Positions 1 to 10,011 of a stretch of DNA of 64,000 bases are shown piece after piece. The notes below the pieces were generated by a model. That model was not told where the DNA came from. It did not search any database and saw nothing but the letters and a program-made list of their open reading frames with translations. The stretch is taken from assembly GCF_004000825.1 (NCBI RefSeq), contig NZ_BILZ01000022.1, positions 23,783 through 87,782 on the forward strand, given 5' to 3'. Source of the DNA: Paenibacillus kobensis NBRC 15729 (GTDB lineage Bacteria > Bacillota > Bacilli > Paenibacillales > Paenibacillaceae). Within the stretch, counting starts at the first letter, position 1. Each line of letters opens with the position of its first letter. The position numbers were made by a program, and so were the translations under genes.

Positions 1-497
1 CGGTTATGAACGAAGTGGTAAAAGCAGCCGAGCAAGGCAAGTACATTCTCGGTATCTGCAACGGTTTCCAAATCCTTACGGAAGCTGGCCTGCTGCCAGG
101 CGTACTGCGCCGCAACGAGAACCTGAAGTTCCGCTGCCACAGCGCGCTGCTTGAAGTGGTAAACAACAACAACGCCTTTACGAACCAATACAGCAAAGGC
201 GAAATTATCGATATTCCAATCGCGCACGGCGAAGGCAACTACTACTGCGACGATGCGACGCTGGCGAAGCTGCAAGCGAACAATCAGATCGTGTTCCGTT
301 ACAAAGCGGGCGCGAATCCGAACGGTTCGGTTGACGACATCGCAGGCATCAGCAATGAGAGCGGCAACGTTGTCGGCATGATGCCGCATCCAGAGCGCGC
401 GATTGATGAAATTTTGGGCTCGGCAGACGGCAAACGGATGTTTACGTCGATTTTGAATGCATGGAGGGAACAGCATGGCGCAGCAGTTAACGGCTAA
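1..497 (+). CDS. purQ: Phosphoribosylformylglycinamidine synthase, glutaminase subunit PurQ (5' end outside window)
   Basis: The frame is open from the first bases of the window, so the N-terminus lies upstream. PurQ hydrolyses glutamine and passes ammonia to PurL for conversion of FGAR to FGAM in purine synthesis. The class I amidotransferase nucleophile motif is visible (GICNGFQ, Cys), as is the catalytic His-Glu pair in the C-terminal MMPHPERA motif. About 165 residues are present of the usual 225-230. The last 23 bases overlap the start of purL, which implies translational coupling of the two subunits. Nothing is odd apart from the window edge. Confidence 0.97.
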   Translation, partial: VMNEVVKAAEQGKYILGICNGFQILTEAGLLPGVLRRNENLKFRCHSALLEVVNNNNAFTNQYSKGEIIDIPIAHGEGNYYCDDATLAKLQANNQIVFRYKAGANPNGSVDDIAGISNESGNVVGMMPHPERAIDEILGSADGKRMFTSILNAWREQHGAAVNG

Positions 498-2721
498 GGA
501 GCCAACCGCAGAACAAATCGCGGATCAGAAGATTTATCAGCAATTCGGTGTGAGCGACTATGAGTATGAGCTTATCTGCGGATTCCTCGGCCGTAAGCCG
601 AACTACACGGAGATCGGCGTATTCAGCGTTATGTGGTCTGAGCACTGCGCGTACAAGAACTCCAAGCCGATTCTGAAGAAGTTCCCGATCACGGGACCGA
701 AAGTTCTGATGGGGCCGGGCGAAGGCGCCGGCATCGTGGACATCGGCGACAACCAAGCGGTTGTTTTCAAAATCGAATCGCATAACCATCCTTCGGCAGT
801 CGAGCCTTACCAAGGCGCTGCAACGGGCGTTGGCGGCATTATCCGCGACATTTTCTCGATGGGTGCCCGTCCGATTGCGTCGCTTAACAGCCTCCGTTTC
901 GGTCGTCTTGAGAATGACCGCGTTAAGTACTTGTTCGAGAACGTCGTCAGCGGTATCGCAGGATACGGCAACTGTATCGGTATCCCGACGGTTGGCGGCG
1001 AAGTCATGTTCGATGAAAGCTACGAAGGCAACCCGCTCGTTAACGCAATGTGCGTGGGCCTCATCGATCACGATAAAATCCAACGCGGTGTAGCGAAAGG
1101 CGTTGGCAACCCGGTATTCTACGTTGGTCCGGCAACAGGCCGCGACGGTATCCACGGCGCAACGTTCGCGTCGGTCGAGCTGTCCGAAGAATCCGAAGAG
1201 AAGAAAACAGCCGTACAAGTCGGCGACCCGTTCATGGAGAAGCTCGTTATGGAATCGACGCTGGAACTGATCAACTCCGGTATCGTGGTTGGCATCCAAG
1301 ATATGGGTGCAGCAGGCCTGACGTGCTCCAGTGCTGAGATGGCTTCCAAAGCGGGCAACGGCCTTGAGCTGTATCTCGACGAAGTGCCGCAGCGCGAGAA
1401 AGATATGACGCCTTACGAAATGATGCTCTCCGAGTCGCAAGAACGGATGCTGTTCGTTGTTACGCCGGAGAACGAAGCACAAGCCATGGAAATTTTCGAT
1501 CGTTGGGGAGTTATTTGCAAGAAAGTCGGTAAAGTAACGGACGACGGCCGTCTCCGCCTGTTCCACAAAGGCGAGCAAGTAGCTGACATGCCGGTCAAAG
1601 CGCTCGTTGACGAGTGCCCGGTATACAACAAGCCATCTTCGGAGCCAGCTTACTACGGTGAGTTCGCGAAGATCGATACGGCTGCATATCCAGAAGTAAC
1701 GGACCTGACTGGTGCACTGAAACAAGTGCTTGGATCCCCTACGGTAGCGAGCAAAGAGTGGGTTTACAATCAATACGACTACATGGTACGCACGAGCACG
1801 GCTGTTCAACCGGGTTCGGACGCGGCAGTCGTGACCATTCGCGGCACGCGCAAAGCGCTCGCGATGACGACGGACTGCAACGGCCGTTACGTATTCCTCG
1901 ATCCGGAAGTCGGCGGACGCATCGCGGTAGCGGAAGCTTCCCGCAATATCGTCTGCTCGGGTGCCGAGCCGCTCGCGGTGACGGACAACCTGAACTTCGG
2001 CAGCCCGGAGAAGCCGGAAGTGTTCTGGCAGATCGAGAAAGCAGCAGACGGCATGAGCGAAGCTTGCGTAACGCTCGAGACGCCGGTTATCGGCGGCAAC
2101 GTCTCGCTGTACAACGAGAACGCCAAAGGCGCGATCTACCCGACGCCGGTTATCGGCATGGTTGGTCTCGTGCATGACCTTGATCATATTACGACGCAAT
2201 CGTTCAAATCCGAAGGCGACGTTATCGTCCTCCTCGGCGAGACGAAAGCAGAGATGGGCGGCAGCGAGCTGCAATACGTCCTGCAAGGCAAAACGGAAGG
2301 CCGTCCGCCGCAAATCGACCTCGCAGTCGAGAAGCGTACGCAGAACGCAGTGCTCGAAGCTATCCGAGCTGGCCTCGTCGCTTCGGCGCATGACTTGTCC
2401 GAAGGCGGTCTGGCAGTAGCGGTAGCGGAATCGTGCTTCCGCACGGGCCTCGGCGCTGACGTGAACATTGCAACCTCGCTGCGTCCTGACCACGCGCTGT
2501 TCAGCGAATCGCAATCGCGCATTCTGTTGACGGCGAAGGCTGACAAAGCAGCTGAGCTCGTGGCGCTTCTGAACAAGCGCGATGTTGTGAACGCAACGAT
2601 CGGTAAAGTAACGGCAGCTAGCACGCTGAACATTCAAGTGAACGGCAACCAAGGCGTATCCGCGCCGGTTGAACAACTGGAGAAGGTCTGGAAGGAAGCG
2701 ATCCCATGTCTCATGAAGTGA
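475..2721 (+). CDS. purL: Phosphoribosylformylglycinamidine synthase, large subunit PurL
   Basis: ATP-dependent subunit of the multi-protein (Bacillus-type) FGAM synthase, working with PurQ and a PurS encoded elsewhere. I start it at ATG 475 because GGAGGG sits 6 bases upstream; the in-frame ATG at 457 has no such site. That gives 748 residues, normal for the small PurL. Family signatures are visible: [13 protein letters not shown] near residue 50, [20 protein letters not shown] near 95, IQDMGAAGL near 275, NLNFGSPE and an SEGGLAVA motif in the second AIRS half. It overlaps purQ by 23 bases and purF by 16, so it is mid-operon. Confidence 0.98.
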   Translation: MAQQLTAKEPTAEQIADQKIYQQFGVSDYEYELICGFLGRKPNYTEIGVFSVMWSEHCAYKNSKPILKKFPITGPKVLMGPGEGAGIVDIGDNQAVVFKIESHNHPSAVEPYQGAATGVGGIIRDIFSMGARPIASLNSLRFGRLENDRVKYLFENVVSGIAGYGNCIGIPTVGGEVMFDESYEGNPLVNAMCVGLIDHDKIQRGVAKGVGNPVFYVGPATGRDGIHGATFASVELSEESEEKKTAVQVGDPFMEKLVMESTLELINSGIVVGIQDMGAAGLTCSSAEMASKAGNGLELYLDEVPQREKDMTPYEMMLSESQERMLFVVTPENEAQAMEIFDRWGVICKKVGKVTDDGRLRLFHKGEQVADMPVKALVDECPVYNKPSSEPAYYGEFAKIDTAAYPEVTDLTGALKQVLGSPTVASKEWVYNQYDYMVRTSTAVQPGSDAAVVTIRGTRKALAMTTDCNGRYVFLDPEVGGRIAVAEASRNIVCSGAEPLAVTDNLNFGSPEKPEVFWQIEKAADGMSEACVTLETPVIGGNVSLYNENAKGAIYPTPVIGMVGLVHDLDHITTQSFKSEGDVIVLLGETKAEMGGSELQYVLQGKTEGRPPQIDLAVEKRTQNAVLEAIRAGLVASAHDLSEGGLAVAVAESCFRTGLGADVNIATSLRPDHALFSESQSRILLTAKADKAAELVALLNKRDVVNATIGKVTAASTLNIQVNGNQGVSAPVEQLEKVWKEAIPCLMK

Positions 2722-4187
2722 AGCAGCCGTTAAAGCTGTGGACCGGAGACCATTATAACGAAGGCATCGGACGGGACGATATTTTTGACAAATTGCGTGA
2801 GGAGTGCGGCGTGTTCGGCGTGTTCGGTTGCCCGAACGCCGCTTCCCTCTCTTACTACGGGCTGCATGCACTGCAGCACCGTGGTGAGGAGAGCGCAGGG
2901 ATCTGCACGGTTGAAAGCGATAATCCTCGCAACTTCAACTATCATCGCGGCATGGGTCTCGTGAAGGAAGTGTTCACGTCGGATGTGCTGGTGACGCTGA
3001 CGGGCGACCGGTCGATCGGTCACGTTCGTTATTCGACTGCTGGTGAGAGCAAGCTCGCGAATGCGCAGCCATTGATCTTCAAATACCGCGACGGCGATCT
3101 TGCTATCGCAACGAACGGCAACTTGGTGAACGCGCCGGAAATCCGCCAGGAGCTTGAACGCAAGGGTTCGATTTTCCAGACGTCGAGCGACACGGAAGTT
3201 ATCGCGCACTTGATCGCACGTTCGGAGAAAGATTTCGTTGAGGCGGCTCGCGACGCACTTCAGCGTGTTGTCGGCGGCTTTGCTTTCCTCATCATGACGA
3301 ACGACAAGCTGATTGTTGCATCGGATACGAACGGCTTGCGTCCGCTCTCGATGGCGAAGCTTAACGACGGTTACGTGTTCTCTTCGGAATCTTGCGCGTT
3401 CGAGGTGATCGGCGCGGAATTCGTCCGCGATATTATGCCAGGCGAAATGCTCGTGCTCGACCGTGAAGGTGTTCGTGAAGAGCGCTTCGCACCGGCAGCG
3501 CGCAAAGCGGTATGTGCGATGGAGTACGTATACTTTGCCCGCCCGGACAGCGACATTCACGGAGCCAACATTCATATGACGCGCAAGCGGATGGGACAGC
3601 GTCTCGCGCTCGAATCGTTCGTCGACGCTGACATCGTGACGGGCGTACCGGATTCGTCGATTTCCGCAGCGATCGGTTATGCTGAGCAGACAGGCATTCC
3701 ATATGAGCTTGGTCTTATCAAGAATAAATATACGGGCCGGACGTTCATTCAGCCTTCTCAAGAGCTGCGCGAGAAGGGCGTGAAGATGAAGCTCTCCGCC
3801 GTTCGCAAAATCGTCGAAGGCAAGCGCGTCGTCATGATCGACGACTCGATCGTCCGCGGCACGACCTCGCTTCGCATCGTGAACCTGCTTCGTGAAGCAG
3901 GCGCGACGGAGGTGCATGTGCGCATTACTTCGCCGACTTTTGAGAATCCTTGCTACTACGGGATCGATACGCCTGACCGCAAGGAGCTTATCGCGTCGTC
4001 GAAGACGATTGAGGAGATTCGCCAGGCGATTAATGCAGACTCGCTCTACTTCTTGAGCAGCGAAGGCTTGATCGATACGGTCGGTATCGGCGGTGCTTCG
4101 GAAGAAGGCGGCCTGTGCATGGCATGCTTCAACAATACTTATCCGACACCGGTGGATGAGGAATCGGATAAGAGCTGCAGCTGCTAA
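2706..4187 (+). CDS. purF: Amidophosphoribosyltransferase PurF
   Basis: First committed enzyme of purine synthesis: PRPP plus glutamine to phosphoribosylamine. The N-terminal nucleophile motif [10 protein letters not shown] places Cys34 behind an unusually long 33-residue leader, presumably removed as a propeptide (B. subtilis PurF has a much shorter one). The PRPP-binding motif [14 protein letters not shown] is present. The C-terminal CMACFN pair fits the iron-sulfur ligands of the Bacillus-type enzyme. 493 residues. The start overlaps the end of purL by 16 bases. The very C-terminus is Cys-rich (SCSC), which I have no explanation for. Confidence 0.97.
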   Translation: MSHEVKQPLKLWTGDHYNEGIGRDDIFDKLREECGVFGVFGCPNAASLSYYGLHALQHRGEESAGICTVESDNPRNFNYHRGMGLVKEVFTSDVLVTLTGDRSIGHVRYSTAGESKLANAQPLIFKYRDGDLAIATNGNLVNAPEIRQELERKGSIFQTSSDTEVIAHLIARSEKDFVEAARDALQRVVGGFAFLIMTNDKLIVASDTNGLRPLSMAKLNDGYVFSSESCAFEVIGAEFVRDIMPGEMLVLDREGVREERFAPAARKAVCAMEYVYFARPDSDIHGANIHMTRKRMGQRLALESFVDADIVTGVPDSSISAAIGYAEQTGIPYELGLIKNKYTGRTFIQPSQELREKGVKMKLSAVRKIVEGKRVVMIDDSIVRGTTSLRIVNLLREAGATEVHVRITSPTFENPCYYGIDTPDRKELIASSKTIEEIRQAINADSLYFLSSEGLIDTVGIGGASEEGGLCMACFNNTYPTPVDEESDKSCSC

Positions 4188-4193
4188 GCTTAG

Positions 4194-4283
4194 GGCCGCA
4201 GGCATTAGATAAAGATTGTTAACGGCTGCGCGCACGAAAGTGCGTGCCAGCTTTTCATATAGGCCCGCTTAGGCGGGATTACG
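4194..4283 (+). other. purF-purM gap with two short hairpins
   Basis: The gap to purM is the only sizeable one inside purQLFMN. It contains an imperfect hairpin (GCGCGCAC-GAAA-GTGCGTGC near 4228-4247) and a perfect one (CCCGC-TTAG-GCGGG near 4263-4276). Neither has a U-tract, so they look like mRNA stability or processing elements, not terminators. Confidence 0.35.
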
Positions 4284-4307
4284 ATGTTGAATAGGAGTGA
4301 CGTGAAG

Positions 4308-5354
4308 GTGTCATCTGAAGCTTACAAACAAGCCGGCGTCGATATCGCGGCAGGCAACGAAGCAGTAGAACGGATGAAGAAGCATGTGAAGCGGACGTTC
4401 CGTCCGGAAGTGCTGACGGATCTCGGCGGCTTCGGCGGCCTGTTCGGTCTGAACAAGGACAAATACGAGGAGCCGGTTCTCGTATCCGGTACCGACGGCG
4501 TCGGCACCAAGCTGAAAATCGCCTTCGCGATGGACAAGCATGACACGATCGGCATTGACGCGGTAGCGATGTGCGTGAACGACATTATCGTTCAAGGCGC
4601 TGAGCCGCTGTTCTTCCTCGACTACCTCGCATGCGGCAAGGTGGAGCCGGAGAAAATCGAAGCAATCGTTAAAGGTATTGCGGATGGCTGCCAACAAGCA
4701 GGCTGCGCCTTGATCGGCGGCGAAACGGCTGAAATGCCGGGCATGTACCAAGGCGAAGAGTACGACATCGCAGGCTTCACGGTCGGCATCGTCGACAAGA
4801 AGAAAATTATCGACGGCACGACGATCGCTCCTGGTGATGCAGTCATCGGCGTAGCGTCGAGCGGCATTCACAGCAACGGCTACTCGCTCGTTCGCCGTCT
4901 GCTGCTTGAGCAAGCAGGCTTCGGCTTGCAAGATGCGCTTCCTGAGCTGGATGGCGCGAAGCTGGGCGACGTGCTCATCGAGCCTACGAAAATTTACGTC
5001 AAATCCGCGCTGGCTCTTGCAGAACAAGTGACGGTTAAGGGCATGGCGCACATTACGGGCGGCGGCTTTATCGAAAATATTCCTCGCGTACTGCCAGAAG
5101 GCGTGAACGTGAACGTGGAGTACGGCTCGTGGCCGATTCAACCGATCTTCAAGCTGATGCAGGACAAAGGCTCGATCACGAACCGTGACATGTTCACTAC
5201 GTTCAACATGGGTGTCGGTCTCGTCGTTGTTGTTCCTGCTGACCAAGCAGACAAAGCGCTTAGCGTGCTCGCAGAGCAAGGCGAGAAAGCTTACCGCATC
5301 GGCGACGTAACGGCGGGCAACCGCATCGTAACGTTCACGGGAGCGCAAGTGTAA
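4308..5354 (+). CDS. purM: Phosphoribosylformylglycinamidine cyclo-ligase (AIR synthetase) PurM
   Basis: Converts FGAM to AIR with ATP. I choose the GTG at 4308 ([13 protein letters not shown]) because it matches the family N-terminus and has AGGAG about 10 bases upstream; GTG 4302 is a close alternative and the ATG at 4284 lies before the ribosome-binding site. About 348 residues, the family norm. Visible signatures: [55 protein letters not shown] and [13 protein letters not shown]. The stop codon overlaps the purN start (TAATG). Confidence 0.97.
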   Translation: MSSEAYKQAGVDIAAGNEAVERMKKHVKRTFRPEVLTDLGGFGGLFGLNKDKYEEPVLVSGTDGVGTKLKIAFAMDKHDTIGIDAVAMCVNDIIVQGAEPLFFLDYLACGKVEPEKIEAIVKGIADGCQQAGCALIGGETAEMPGMYQGEEYDIAGFTVGIVDKKKIIDGTTIAPGDAVIGVASSGIHSNGYSLVRRLLLEQAGFGLQDALPELDGAKLGDVLIEPTKIYVKSALALAEQVTVKGMAHITGGGFIENIPRVLPEGVNVNVEYGSWPIQPIFKLMQDKGSITNRDMFTTFNMGVGLVVVVPADQADKALSVLAEQGEKAYRIGDVTAGNRIVTFTGAQV

Positions 5355-5962
5355 TGAGCAAATTGCGCGTTGCGGTATTCGCCTCCGGCCAAGGTACGAA
5401 CTTTCAGGCGCTGGCGGATGCGGTGCGGGACCAGAAGCTCGATGTAACCATCGAGCTTTTGGTTTGCGATAAGCCTTCGGCGCCAGTTGTCGAGCGTGCC
5501 CGGCTTGCCGGCGTGGATGCGTTCGTGTTCAAGCCGAAGGACTATCCGTCCCGCGAAGCATACGAGACGGAAATTGCTGCGGAGCTGGAGCGCCGCGGCG
5601 TCGGATTGATTGTGTTGGCGGGTTACATGCGCATTGTGACGCCGGTGCTGGTGGATGCTTATTACGGCCGGATGATCAACATCCACCCGTCGCTGTTGCC
5701 GGCTTTCCTTGGCGTGAACGGCATTGGGCAAGCTTGGGAGTATGGCGTGAAGCTGACTGGTGTAACTGTTCACTACGTGGACGGAGGACTGGACAGCGGG
5801 CCGATCATCGCGCAGCGGGCCGTCGAGGTCGAGCAGGACGACACGGAATCGTCGCTCGCCGAGCGGATTCATGCTACGGAGCAGGCGCTGCTGCCGTGGG
5901 TCGTGCAGCAAATCGCCCACGGCCGCGTCAAGCTCGACGGCCGCCGCGTGGCGATCGGGTAA
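5354..5962 (+). CDS. purN: Phosphoribosylglycinamide formyltransferase PurN
   Basis: Transfers the formyl group of 10-formyltetrahydrofolate to GAR. 202 residues, normal length. The substrate-binding ASGQGTNFQAL loop is at the N-terminus, the catalytic region reads INIHPSLLPAF near residue 105, and the conserved VTVHYVDGGLDSGPI with its Asp follows. The ATG overlaps the purM stop. After purN the tight operon is interrupted by a repeat-filled gap before purH, which is unusual for the pur order. Confidence 0.97.
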   Translation: MSKLRVAVFASGQGTNFQALADAVRDQKLDVTIELLVCDKPSAPVVERARLAGVDAFVFKPKDYPSREAYETEIAAELERRGVGLIVLAGYMRIVTPVLVDAYYGRMINIHPSLLPAFLGVNGIGQAWEYGVKLTGVTVHYVDGGLDSGPIIAQRAVEVEQDDTESSLAERIHATEQALLPWVVQQIAHGRVKLDGRRVAIG

Positions 5963-5983
5963 AGGTAACTGCGCTCGGGAGCA

Positions 5984-6066
5984 AGGTAACCTAGCTGGGG
6001 TGACACAAAAGGTGATGCAGTGGCGCTTGAGTCGAGTAACCCGTCTGGTGTGACACAAAAGTGATG
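5984..6066 (+). repeat. Two copies of an intergenic GTGACACAAAA repeat
   Basis: Two related blocks 50 bases apart carry TAACC..CTGG(G/T)GTGACACAAAAGGTGATG; the invariant GTGACACAAAA falls at 6000-6010 and 6050-6060. Closely related copies lie at 23.72-23.82 kb. They sit just downstream of purN, outside any gene. This looks like a dispersed intergenic repeat family. Function unknown. Confidence 0.7.
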
Positions 6067-6084
6067 GAGCAGTGCAGTGACTGG

Positions 6085-6350
6085 TCGATAATGAGCTAAA
6101 TAGGTGTCCAAAAGCACTTAAGTAAGGCTGCTGCGTCGACAATGAGCGAAATAGGTGTCCAATAGCACTTAAGTAAGGCTGCTGTGTCGATAATGGGCTA
6201 AATAGGTGCCCAAAAGCACTTAAGTAAGGCTGCTGCGTCGATAATGAGCTAAATAGGTGCCCAAAAGCACTTAAGTAAGGCTACTGCGTCGATAATGAGC
6301 TAAATAGGGTGTCTGCCCTAGGCAAATATGCACCTAAGCGAGTGCGGGTA
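6085..6350 (+). repeat. 51-bp tandem repeat array between purN and purH
   Basis: Units begin at 6085, 6136, 6187, 6238 and 6289, exactly 51 bases apart. Each starts TCGATAATGAGCTAAATAGG and continues through CCAAAAGCACTTAAGTAAGGC. Four units are full and nearly identical. The fifth diverges after about 20 bases and continues in degenerate form to roughly 6350. There are no unique spacers between units, so this is not a CRISPR array. No reading frame or ribosome-binding site supports translation. The remainder of the 5963-6492 gap holds the GTGACACAAAA repeats and nothing else I can name. Confidence 0.9.
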
Positions 6351-6492
6351 ATCGGAAGATAACGGACTCATTAAACCGTTTCGATAGATTTAGGACGACG
6401 GTGCAGGCTTCTCGGTGCGGCAATGTGTATGTAGTGCATGCATTGCAACTGCGGTGGAAGCAGCGCTAATAATTTTAAGGAGGGCCATCAAG

Positions 6493-8040
6493 TTGGCTAT
6501 TCGGAGAGCGTTAATTAGTGTATCGGACAAAACAGGTATCGTTGAATTTTCCCGCGGGCTGGCGGCACAAGGCGTACAGCTGATCTCGACGGGCGGCACG
6601 AAGAGTTTGCTGGAGAAGGAAGGCGTTCCGGTAATCGGTATTTCCGACGTAACGGGCTTCCCTGAAATTCTCGACGGCCGCGTCAAAACGCTGCACCCTG
6701 CTGTTCACAGCGGCCTGCTGGCGGTGCGCGACAGCGAAGAGCATCAGCAAGCGATGAAAGATCTCGGTCTTGATTACATCGACATTGTCATTGTTAACCT
6801 CTATCCATTCGCAGAGACGATCGCGAAGCCGGACGTAACGTATGACGATGCGATCGAGAACATCGATATCGGCGGACCGACGATGCTTCGTTCGGCTGCG
6901 AAAAACCATGCTTTCGTAACGGTCGTTGTTGACTCGAGCGACTATGCAACGGTACTGGAAGAAGTGAAAGCCGGCCAAGACACGACGCTCGAAACGCGCA
7001 AACGTCTGGCGGCGAAAGTGTTCCGTCACACGGCTGCTTACGACTCGCTGATCGGCGAATACTTGTCCAAGCAAGTAGGCGAGCCGCTGCCTGAGAAGTA
7101 CACGGTAACGTATGAGAAAGTCCAAGACCTCCGTTACGGCGAGAATCCGCATCAGACGGCGGCATTCTACCGCAAGCCTCTTGCGAAAGAAGGCAACATT
7201 ACGACGGCTGAGCAGCTGCACGGCAAAGAGCTGTCGTACAACAACATCAATGACGCTAACGCGGCGCTCGCGATCGTGAAAGAATTCAACGAGCCTGCAG
7301 TTGTTGCGGTTAAACATATGAATCCTTGTGGCGTGGGCATCGGCACAGATATCCACGAAGCGTATCAAAAAGCGTACGCGGCTGACCCGACGTCGATCTT
7401 CGGCGGCATTGTTGCGGCTAACCGTACAGTCGGCGCTGACACGGCTCAACTACTGAGCGAAATTTTCCTCGAAATCATCATCGCGCCGGACTTTACGCCG
7501 GAAGCGCTTGAGATTCTGACGAAGAAGAAGAACATCCGCCTGCTCAAACTGGGCGAACTGCAAGCAGCCGGCGAGCGCAAGCCGGAGCTTCTCGTAACGT
7601 CGGTAGACGGCGGTATGCTCGTACAAGAGAGCGACGTTCACTCGCTGACGGAAGCGGACCTGCAGTTCGTGACGAACCGCAAGCCGACGGAAGAAGAGCT
7701 GAAACAGTTGCTGTTCGGCTGGAAAGTCGTGAAGCACGTGAAGTCGAACGCGATTCTGCTCGCGAAAGACAACATGACGATCGGCGTAGGCGCAGGCCAA
7801 ATGAATCGCGTAGGCGCAGCGAAAATCGCCATTGAGCAAGCGGGCGAGAAAGCACAAGGTTCGGCGCTCGCGTCGGACGCATTCTTCCCAATGGGCGATA
7901 CGGTGGAAGCGGCAGCGAAAGCCGGCATTACGGCGATCATCCAACCGGGCGGCTCTGTGAAAGACCAAGAGTCGATCGATGCGGCGAATGCGCACAACAT
8001 CGCGATGGTGTTCACAGGCGTACGCCACTTCAAGCACTAG
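6493..8040 (+). CDS. purH: Bifunctional AICAR transformylase / IMP cyclohydrolase PurH
   Basis: Last two steps of IMP synthesis. The start is TTG 6493 ([15 protein letters not shown]): a perfect AAGGAGGG at 6477-6484 sits 8 bases upstream, and the residues match the family N-terminus; the longer upstream frame is not homologous. 515 residues. The N-terminal MGS-like cyclohydrolase domain shows [10 protein letters not shown] and DGRVKTLHP; the transformylase domain shows [24 protein letters not shown] and the C-terminal [13 protein letters not shown]. The TTG start and the large upstream gap suggest it may be expressed partly on its own. Confidence 0.97.
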   Translation: MAIRRALISVSDKTGIVEFSRGLAAQGVQLISTGGTKSLLEKEGVPVIGISDVTGFPEILDGRVKTLHPAVHSGLLAVRDSEEHQQAMKDLGLDYIDIVIVNLYPFAETIAKPDVTYDDAIENIDIGGPTMLRSAAKNHAFVTVVVDSSDYATVLEEVKAGQDTTLETRKRLAAKVFRHTAAYDSLIGEYLSKQVGEPLPEKYTVTYEKVQDLRYGENPHQTAAFYRKPLAKEGNITTAEQLHGKELSYNNINDANAALAIVKEFNEPAVVAVKHMNPCGVGIGTDIHEAYQKAYAADPTSIFGGIVAANRTVGADTAQLLSEIFLEIIIAPDFTPEALEILTKKKNIRLLKLGELQAAGERKPELLVTSVDGGMLVQESDVHSLTEADLQFVTNRKPTEEELKQLLFGWKVVKHVKSNAILLAKDNMTIGVGAGQMNRVGAAKIAIEQAGEKAQGSALASDAFFPMGDTVEAAAKAGITAIIQPGGSVKDQESIDAANAHNIAMVFTGVRHFKH

Positions 8041-8131
8041 TACAACATACGAATGGACGCTATGCGCTTGCATGGCGCCCATTCGTTCATTTGGGATTAG
8101 GCAGAGCGGGAACTATATGGGAGGGTCAATG

Positions 8132-9397
8132 ATGCGTATATTAGTTATCGGCGGCGGCGGACGTGAGCATGCGATCGCATGGGCGCTGAAGAAGAGTGAG
8201 AAAGTGAAAGAGATTTATTGTGCGCCGGGCAACGCCGGAATTGCACAAGTGGCGGAATGCGTACCAATCGCCGTTAATCAATTCGACGAACTGATCCAAT
8301 TCGCTTGTGACAATTCGATCGATCTGGTCGTCGTTGGACCGGATGGCCCACTAGCTAGCGGCATCGTCGATGCGTTCGAAGCGAAGAACATTCCGATCTT
8401 CGGACCGCGCAAGAATGCGGCAGAGATCGAAGGCAGCAAGATTTTCATGAAAAACCTGCTCAAAAAATACAATATCCCTACGGCGAAATATGAGACGTTC
8501 CAGGACTTCGAGACGGCGCTCGCTTACTTGAGCCAGCAGCAAGCACCGATCGTTATTAAAGCGGATGGTCTTGCGGAAGGCAAAGGCGTAACGGTGGCCG
8601 CAACGCTCGAAGAAGCGGAGCAGGCACTCCGGGCAATGATGGTCGACAAGGTGTTCGGCGGATCCGGCAATCAAGTCGTCATCGAGGAATTCCTGTCTGG
8701 CCAAGAGATGTCTATCCTGGCGTTCGTGGATGGTGAAACGGTGCGGGCAATGGTTCCTGCACAGGACCACAAGGCTGTATATGACGACGACAAAGGGCCG
8801 AACACTGGCGGCATGGGCACATACTCGCCGCTGCCACACATCGATCCGGCGATTATCGAAGAGTCGATCGAGAACATTATTAAGCCGACTGCGAAAGCAA
8901 TGGTAAGCGAAGGTCGTCCGTTCCGCGGCGTTCTATACGCCGGTCTTATGCTTACAAAGGACGGTCCGAAGACGATCGAGTTCAATGCTCGGATGGGCGA
9001 TCCAGAGACGCAAGTTGTGCTCCCGCGTCTGAAAACGGATCTCGTCGATATCATCCTCGCGTCGATCAACGGCCGTCTGGACCAGCTCGACATTCAATGG
9101 GACGACGAAGCGGCAGTGTGCGTCGTTATGGCTTCGGAGGGCTACCCAGCCTCGTATCCGAAAGGCCGTGTAATTGAAGGCATTGCTGCTGCGGAAGCGC
9201 AAGGCGCTCTCGTATTCCACGCAGGTACGGCGTTCAAGGACGGTCAAGTCGTGACTAACGGCGGACGTGTACTCGGCGTCGTCGGCCGCGGCCGTGACAT
9301 CGCAGAAGCTCGCGCACGCGCGTATGAAGCAGTCAGCGTTATTAAGTTCGAAGGTGCCCACACGCGCTCGGATATCGCAATGAAGGCATTGCGGTAG
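8132..9397 (+). CDS. purD: Phosphoribosylamine-glycine ligase PurD
   Basis: ATP-grasp enzyme making GAR from phosphoribosylamine and glycine. The start is ATG 8132 (MRILVIGGGGREHAIAW), 6 bases after GGGAGGG; ATG 8129 directly before it is possible. About 421 residues. Visible: IKADGLAEGKGVTVA and VIEEFLSGQEMS in the ATP-grasp core, GGMGTYSP, and EFNARMGDPETQ for metal/ATP binding. It is the last gene of the purine operon, with a strong terminator about 120 bases downstream. Confidence 0.97.
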   Translation: MRILVIGGGGREHAIAWALKKSEKVKEIYCAPGNAGIAQVAECVPIAVNQFDELIQFACDNSIDLVVVGPDGPLASGIVDAFEAKNIPIFGPRKNAAEIEGSKIFMKNLLKKYNIPTAKYETFQDFETALAYLSQQQAPIVIKADGLAEGKGVTVAATLEEAEQALRAMMVDKVFGGSGNQVVIEEFLSGQEMSILAFVDGETVRAMVPAQDHKAVYDDDKGPNTGGMGTYSPLPHIDPAIIEESIENIIKPTAKAMVSEGRPFRGVLYAGLMLTKDGPKTIEFNARMGDPETQVVLPRLKTDLVDIILASINGRLDQLDIQWDDEAAVCVVMASEGYPASYPKGRVIEGIAAAEAQGALVFHAGTAFKDGQVVTNGGRVLGVVGRGRDIAEARARAYEAVSVIKFEGAHTRSDIAMKALR

Positions 9398-9519
9398 TAC
9401 GCAAACACGCTAACGCAATAACGTTGAACAAGCCTGTTGCGTTGTTGCGTAGGCTAATTATACAGCGCGGCGGCAGCAGTCGGCAGTACAACAGACTCAG
9501 ATAAGGCTATTGGAACAAT

Positions 9520-9574
9520 AAAGACCGCAGTCTTGTAAGAACGGAAACGTTCTTGCAGGACTGCGGTCTTTTTG
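9520..9574 (+). terminator. Rho-independent terminator of the pur operon
   Basis: A long hairpin starts AAAGACCGCAGTC and ends GACTGCGGTCTTTTT, with an inner AAGAAC-GGAAAC-GTTCTT stem-loop and a T run at 9569-9573. The stretch 9575-9737 that follows holds no gene I can support. Confidence 0.9.
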
Positions 9575-9737
9575 GCGTTGGCGTTTAGGTCGGCTAGTCT
9601 TCTTCGTTAATAATGATGCGACAGACATGGAGTGTTCGAAGCTTGCGGTTTGTTCCGTCCTCGTCCTATCAGGCTTTGGTCGCGAGCGAGGGTGGGAGCA
9701 AAGGAACAGAGACCTAAAAAGGATTAAATTATGATGA

Positions 9738-9762
9738 TATCAAAGTAAAATATAGTTTGATA
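9738..9762 (+). promoter_or_regulatory. Inverted repeat TATCAAA-N11-TTTGATA (candidate MarR-family operator)
   Basis: Perfect 7+7 inverted repeat separated by 11 bases, about 190 bases upstream of the promoter of the next operon. An overlapping TGATATCA palindrome lies at its left arm. The MarR-family gene at the far end of the block (21828-22268) is the obvious candidate ligand. That link is inference. Confidence 0.45.
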
Positions 9763-9948
9763 CTTAAACAGTTTTAGTGGACTTCATGGAACAGGGGATT
9801 AGGCTGAATAAAGAAGTCAAATCGGTGATAATGCTTACGGACTATAGATATTATGCGTTATACAACCTATTGATCCATTGGTTTCTTGGTGTAAGCGCAT
9901 TAATATTAGGCGCGGAACATCGTTTGAGGAATCTTAATGTTTTGCCCA

Positions 9949-9983
9949 TTGACAGCCAAGATTTAGTTAGATATCATAATATC
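9949..9983 (+). promoter_or_regulatory. Sigma-A promoter of the accessory operon, with inverted repeat on the -10
   Basis: TTGACA at 9949-9954, a 17-base spacer and TATCAT at 9972-9977. Transcription would start about 28 bases before the ATG at 10012. A small inverted repeat GATAT-CATA-ATATC (9970-9983) covers the -10, where a repressor would block. It echoes the TATCAAA arms upstream. Confidence 0.65.
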
Positions 9984-10011
9984 GAAATCAAGAAATGGAG
10001 GGATTTGTCAA

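Noticed and set aside
487..2871. Very long open frame antisense to purL (794 codons)
   Set aside because: Mirrors the GC-rich third positions of purL; its translation is Arg/His/Cys-heavy with no domain, and it has no ribosome-binding site.
6085..6350. Possible CRISPR array
   Set aside because: Units are 51 bp back to back with no unique spacers and no cas genes nearby.
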